Of a stretch of 9,040 nucleotides of DNA, positions 5,964-9,040 are shown one piece after another. Under the pieces are notes generated by a model. The model ran no database searches and was not told where the DNA came from. It saw only the letters and a program-made list of their open reading frames with translations. The stretch's first letter is position 1, and the number at the start of each line of letters is the position of its first letter. Origin of the DNA: Candidatus Omnitrophota bacterium (GTDB taxonomy: Bacteria; Omnitrophota; Gorgyraeia; Tantalellales; Tantalellaceae); contig DAOVKF010000059.1 of assembly GCA_030631915.1 (NCBI GenBank), positions 1 to 9,040 on the forward strand, given 5' to 3'. The position numbers and the translations under genes are program-made.

Positions 5964-7407
5964 TGATATCCTTTATTCTTTGCTTTATGCCTGGATATAT
6001 GTCCTCTCTTGTCTTCTTCAGGTCATGGATCGTATCATTATCATTCCAGAGACATCCGTTTATTTTTTCGATATTCAGCCTGACCCCTTTTGCCGCCAGC
6101 CGCTCGAAAGCGGTCATGAGATAAGAATGGAACTTCTGTTCATACATTATGCGGTCCATCTCCTTCCCCAGAAGCGCCGCCCCCTGCCGGTTGAATTTTG
6201 CGATGCCTATGAACTCGCCATACGCGTCATCAACGGGCAGACATTTGTGCCTGGGTTCCGGCAGGAGGGCGTAATCCGCGTGGAGTGTCATGATACCGCC
6301 TGCCGCGCAGACCTTCTCGTCCTCCTCGTCGCACGTTTTCTCCTCCACGGCCAGGACTATGTCATTCTTATTGGCGATAACCTTTTCCAGTATCCGCGGC
6401 TCAAAGACAATATCACCGTATACGACGATAAACCCGTTCCGGATCTGTTCTTTTACCAGCCATATGGTGGTGAGCATATTGGTCGATTCATACCAGGGGT
6501 TGAACATCACGTTTATATCCGTTCCCGCGACCCTCTCACGGATATAAGAATCCCCTTTCCCGGCGGCGATGATTATATCCTCTTCATGCACCCCGTTCCT
6601 TGTAAGCGCGTCCAGCTGCGTGTCCAGGATGGTTTTTCCGCCTATATCGGCGAGGCATACATGATGTTCCGCGGTTATGGAACCAAGGCCCGAACCGCTT
6701 CCGGCCGCGAGTATTATAGCCTTGTATTTTTCACTTACTTCATCGATGACCCGCTTCATCGTCCTGACCACATGGTTCGGGTGCCGGCCGACAGCGGTCT
6801 CTTCCGAAAGCATCACGTAGTCCGCTCCCTCGGACACGGCGTTAGCGATGTCCAGCACTTCCGCCTTGGTCGGTTCCGTGTCATTCACCATGGAAGCCAG
6901 CATCTCAGTAGCGACGATCACGGCCTTGCCGTGATCGTTGCTTTTCCTGATTATCCTTTTCTGAAGACGGGGCAGTTTCTCAAAACCAACGGCAGCGGCA
7001 AGGTCCCCCCTGTCTATCATGACCCCGTCCGAGGCCTTTATGATGTCGTCCAGATTTTCTTCCGCTTCCCTGACCTCGATCTTAGATATCAGTTTGATAT
7101 CGCAGCCAGCGACCTTCTGTCTTATCTCCCGCACTTCTTCGCCTGAACGCACGTATGAAAGGCCCAGAAGACTCACACCGGCCTTCCTGGCGACTTCGAT
7201 AAGCTCATCGTCCGTGTATGAATTGGTCCTTTTTTTGCTCCTTGACCGCGGCAGGTCCAGGAGCACCCGGGCTTTCATTTTCCCGATGATCCTCCGGGCA
7301 AGGGCCGCCATGTCTTCTTTTGTGCCGAAAGAACCGTTTATCCTCCCCACATCTATCCCCTCCAGGTCCTCCGTGGCGGGACTTATCGTAGCGATTATCT
7401 TTGCCAT
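5938..7407 (-). CDS. Fusion: pyruvate-kinase-like barrel without B domain + nucleotidyltransferase
   Basis: Residues 1 to about 226 follow the pyruvate kinase A (barrel) domain. They show KIIATISPATED (3-14), GRINGSFG (21-28, compare RLNFSHG), LLDLPRSR (D51), SKIE with the catalytic-type Lys109 and metal-type Glu111, DRGDL (D135), ATEMLASM (T167), then EPTKAEVLDIANAVSEGADY and LSEETAVGRHP. Only 58 residues separate D51 from K109, about 100 fewer than in normal pyruvate kinase, so the B lid domain is missing. The C-terminal regulatory domain is replaced by a nucleotidyltransferase from K229: KAIILAAGSGSGLG, GGKTILDTQLDAL, NPWYESTNMLTT (303-314), YGDIVF (D332), GEFIGIAKF and LWNDND (453-458), as in LicC/PntC-type cytidylyltransferases. 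The usual Arg of GxGxR and the PK pair are not present (G240; H249-V250). ATG 7407 lies 26 nt after sat. The catalysed reaction is unknown; involvement with the CDP-alcohol enzyme downstream is inferred. Confidence 0.85.
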   Translation of the reverse strand: MAKIIATISPATEDLEGIDVGRINGSFGTKEDMAALARRIIGKMKARVLLDLPRSRSKKRTNSYTDDELIEVARKAGVSLLGLSYVRSGEEVREIRQKVAGCDIKLISKIEVREAEENLDDIIKASDGVMIDRGDLAAAVGFEKLPRLQKRIIRKSNDHGKAVIVATEMLASMVNDTEPTKAEVLDIANAVSEGADYVMLSEETAVGRHPNHVVRTMKRVIDEVSEKYKAIILAAGSGSGLGSITAEHHVCLADIGGKTILDTQLDALTRNGVHEEDIIIAAGKGDSYIRERVAGTDINVMFNPWYESTNMLTTIWLVKEQIRNGFIVVYGDIVFEPRILEKVIANKNDIVLAVEEKTCDEEDEKVCAAGGIMTLHADYALLPEPRHKCLPVDDAYGEFIGIAKFNRQGAALLGKEMDRIMYEQKFHSYLMTAFERLAAKGVRLNIEKINGCLWNDNDTIHDLKKTREDIYPGIKQRIKDINGRSERTQ

Positions 7408-7433
7408 TTTACAACTTCCCTCCCGTTCGATCC

Positions 7434-8576
7434 TCAGATAAAGCCTTGTTTACCGGCCTTTTTTAAAACCTCGAACACTTCTTTCCTCATTATATAACCG
7501 GGCAGTTCCCTGCCTTCCGACAGGCTTTTCCTTACCATGGTCCCGCTTATATGTTTATGCCATTTCTCCGCGTGGGGACATACCCTGTCGGAAACCACTT
7601 CGCCGCATCTGGAACAATAATACGGCCCTCTCATCAGAAGCGGCACCACCCCTATATCGGGGAAAAGATCGAATATCCTGTGCGCTTCGTATTTATCATA
7701 AAAATCCCCGACACCGGCATGGTCCCTCCCCACTATAAAATGCGTGCACCCGTAATTTTTCCTTATAATGGCATGGAACACGGCTTCCCTGGGCCCGGCA
7801 TACCTCATGGCCGTGGCCAGTCCCGCGAAAATAACCGAATCCCCGGGGAAATATTTGCTTATCAGGGTCTTATACGCTTTTATGACCAGTTCCGGCCTGA
7901 AATCACCGTGCTTTTTCCATCCGATTATCGGATGCACTAATATGCCGTCAGTGATACAGAGCGCTGTTTTCTGCAGATATTCATGGGCCCTGTGAGGGGC
8001 GTTCCTTGTCTGGAAACCCGCGACTGTTTTCCAGGCTCTTTTCTTTATCACCCTTCTGGTCTGCGCCGGCGTAAGATTGAACTTCTCAAACGCGAACCCG
8101 GGTTTATCTATCATCCATATATCCCCTCCCACAAGCCTGTCATGCGTGTCAAAAAGCCTTTTGACCCCTGGATGCCGCGTGCTTTGCGTCCCGTAGACTT
8201 TCTCCGCCCATTTTCTCCTGGGGAAAGAATATATCTCTTTCACCTCCATCAGCGCGATATCCCTTCCTTTATCATCGCTGATGATAATATTGCCTCTCGC
8301 CGGTAAAGACCGCGCCGTTTCCCTCCCGACCGGCAGGAAAATCGGTATGGTCCACGGCGTGCCGTCCGCGAGCTTCATCCGGTCGACCACGCTCGAAAGG
8401 TCCTGCCTGCACATGAAATCCGTAAGCGGGCTGTAAGCGCCGATGGCGATCTTTTCCACGTCCAGTATTATGTCGTCGCTCGCCTTGAGCCGCGGCAGCT
8501 TTGATCTCTTTATCTTTTCAGCTTCCCTGCTGTCCAGGACCCTGTTTACCAGGGCCCCGCCGTGCGGATCGATCAC
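7434..8576 (-). CDS. sat: ATP sulfurylase (sulfate adenylyltransferase)
   Basis: This 380-residue protein makes adenosine 5'-phosphosulfate (APS) and pyrophosphate from ATP and sulfate in the cytosol. It is the monofunctional archaeal/Thermus/sulfur-bacterial type, not the CysD/CysN pair. It starts VIDPHGGALVNRVL, the usual N-terminus. The active site motifs are FQTRNAPHRAHEYL (HRAH at 195-198), HPIIGWKKHGD, AGPREAVFHAIIRKNYG and GRDHAGVG (283-290). A CSRCGEVVSDRVCPH cluster (Cys 321, 324, 333, His 335) probably binds zinc, and ISGTMVRKSL lies near the end. There is no fused APS kinase domain. I choose GTG 8576 because it has GGAGGG with a 4-nt spacer. An in-frame TTG at 8633 would translate a palindromic repeat and is not credible. 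The gene opens the tight operon. Its presence among glycan genes suggests sulfated envelope sugars, but assimilation is also possible. Confidence 0.96.
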   Translation of the reverse strand: MIDPHGGALVNRVLDSREAEKIKRSKLPRLKASDDIILDVEKIAIGAYSPLTDFMCRQDLSSVVDRMKLADGTPWTIPIFLPVGRETARSLPARGNIIISDDKGRDIALMEVKEIYSFPRRKWAEKVYGTQSTRHPGVKRLFDTHDRLVGGDIWMIDKPGFAFEKFNLTPAQTRRVIKKRAWKTVAGFQTRNAPHRAHEYLQKTALCITDGILVHPIIGWKKHGDFRPELVIKAYKTLISKYFPGDSVIFAGLATAMRYAGPREAVFHAIIRKNYGCTHFIVGRDHAGVGDFYDKYEAHRIFDLFPDIGVVPLLMRGPYYCSRCGEVVSDRVCPHAEKWHKHISGTMVRKSLSEGRELPGYIMRKEVFEVLKKAGKQGFI

Positions 8577-8594
8577 GTTTCCCTCCACCTCCCT
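8577..8594 (-). promoter_or_regulatory. Strong ribosome-binding site for the sat GTG start
   Basis: Reading the minus strand, GGAGG (8592-8588) is followed by GGAGGG (8586-8581) and a 4-nt spacer before GTG at 8576. Two Shine-Dalgarno-like cores this close to a GTG decide the start against the upstream TTG and ATG in the repeat. Confidence 0.65.
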
Positions 8595-8620
8595 GTCATT
8601 CCTGCGAAAGCAGGAATCCA
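8594..8620. repeat. Short palindromic intergenic repeat (REP/MITE-like, 'cattcctgc-gaaa-gcaggaat' type)
   Basis: Bases 8598-8605 (attcctgc) and 8610-8617 (gcaggaat) form a perfect 8-bp stem around a gaaa tetraloop, with flanks tgtc and cca. This resembles the widespread genomic repeat that produces spurious peptides such as FRRNDR or LRKQES when translated. It lies between the sulfatase-like stop and the sat ribosome-binding site and causes a false N-terminal extension of sat. It may also form a hairpin in the mRNA between the two genes. Confidence 0.75.
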
Positions 8621-8629
8621 TAATATAGT

Positions 8630-9040
8630 TCAACTTTTATGTATCTTCAGTATCCCTTCTATGTGGCCTTTGACCACGGAATGATACATCCTGCGTAAAG
8701 CCTCCCGGTCCCCGGGACCTACAAGGGTTTCCGGGCTGTCCTCCCCGGCTTTATACACCTCTTCTTCGACTCCGGCGGATCTGTAGTTCTTAAAATCAGC
8801 CACGTCAAAACGCGTCTTAAAAACATACCTGTGCGATACATCCCTCAACGAAACGGTATATGCGTCCCCGAATAACGATTCCGAGATCGCGTAACCCTTA
8901 CGTTCCCGGGAAATGTTCCCCGCCCTTTGCGCGGTAACATTAAACACGCTCCTGCCCTGGACACCCGCTGGTACCGGTATTCCGTACGCCTCAAGTATGG
9001 TGGGCATCAGATCGACGTTCGCTTCCACGATCCCGTGTTC
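8630..9040 (-). CDS. Sulfatase/phosphatase-superfamily protein, C-terminal part
   Basis: The frame is open to the window edge (the first codons visible read E-H-G-I before VEANVDLMPTILEAYG), so this is the last 136 codons of a longer gene whose start is outside. The segment NVDLMPTILEAYGIPVPAG followed by VQGRSVF is characteristic of the sulfatase family of the alkaline phosphatase superfamily, where it sits late in the catalytic domain. The remaining roughly 100 residues, ending in HIEGILKIHKS, form the C-terminal subdomain. The catalytic Cys/Ser maturation motif and most metal ligands would be upstream and cannot be seen, so arylsulfatase, glycan sulfatase and phosphoethanolamine/phosphoglycerol-type enzymes all remain possible. 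It ends 53 nt before the sat start codon. Confidence 0.72.
   Translation of the reverse strand, partial: EHGIVEANVDLMPTILEAYGIPVPAGVQGRSVFNVTAQRAGNISRERKGYAISESLFGDAYTVSLRDVSHRYVFKTRFDVADFKNYRSAGVEEEVYKAGEDSPETLVGPGDREALRRMYHSVVKGHIEGILKIHKS

Noticed and set aside
5941..7146. A 401-codon open frame on the plus strand
   Set aside because: It is antisense to the fusion gene, whose protein aligns to known families along its full length; the plus-strand product shows no recognisable domain.

Overview
All genes in this window lie on the minus strand, so transcription runs from high to low coordinates. The gene order, two-residue metal motifs, glycosyltransferase families and lipid-linked sugar enzymes suggest a bacterial cell-envelope or exopolysaccharide locus. 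A Gram-negative-type bacterium is likely because of the KdtX/WaaE-like and ArnT-like enzymes. The mixed codon use (frequent ATA and AGG alongside many GC-ending codons) and a short 'cattcctgcgaaagcagg' type palindrome would fit an uncultured lineage such as Omnitrophota, but this placement is a guess.

Read in the transcribed direction: (1) the C-terminus of a sulfatase-like protein, cut by the window edge (9040-8630); (2) ATP sulfurylase, sat (8576-7434), preceded by a short palindromic repeat; (3) an unusual fusion of a pyruvate-kinase-like barrel, lacking the B (lid) domain, to a LicC/PntC-like nucleotidyltransferase (7407-5938); (4) a CDP-alcohol phosphatidyltransferase-like membrane enzyme with one altered catalytic aspartate (5963-5160); (5) a WbbL/rhamnosyltransferase-like GT2 (5170-4238); (6) a KdtX/WaaE-like GT2 (4231-3461); (7) a class I SAM methyltransferase (3464-2877); (8) a GT4 glycosyltransferase (2880-1810); (9) a DPM1-like GT2, probably a polyprenyl-phosphate sugar synthase (1779-1093); (10) a 268-nt non-coding gap holding a long imperfect hairpin; (11) the N-terminal part of an ArnT/PMT-like membrane glycosyltransferase that runs off the low-coordinate edge (824-1).

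From sat to the DPM1-like gene the genes overlap or are 6 to 30 nt apart, so they look like one operon. A working model is that three cytosolic glycosyltransferases and a methyltransferase build a glycan on a lipid carrier. The DPM1-like enzyme would charge a polyprenyl phosphate with a sugar that the ArnT-like enzyme uses on the far side of the membrane. The fusion protein and the CDP-alcohol enzyme would make and transfer a CDP-activated (phospho-)headgroup. Sat would supply APS for sulfate chemistry, with the sulfatase-like protein acting on sulfate or phosphate esters. The most novel part is the fusion plus its partner: a PEP/pyruvate-type barrel joined to a nucleotidyltransferase recalls the PEP mutase-nucleotidyltransferase fusions of phosphonate pathways, but uses a different barrel.
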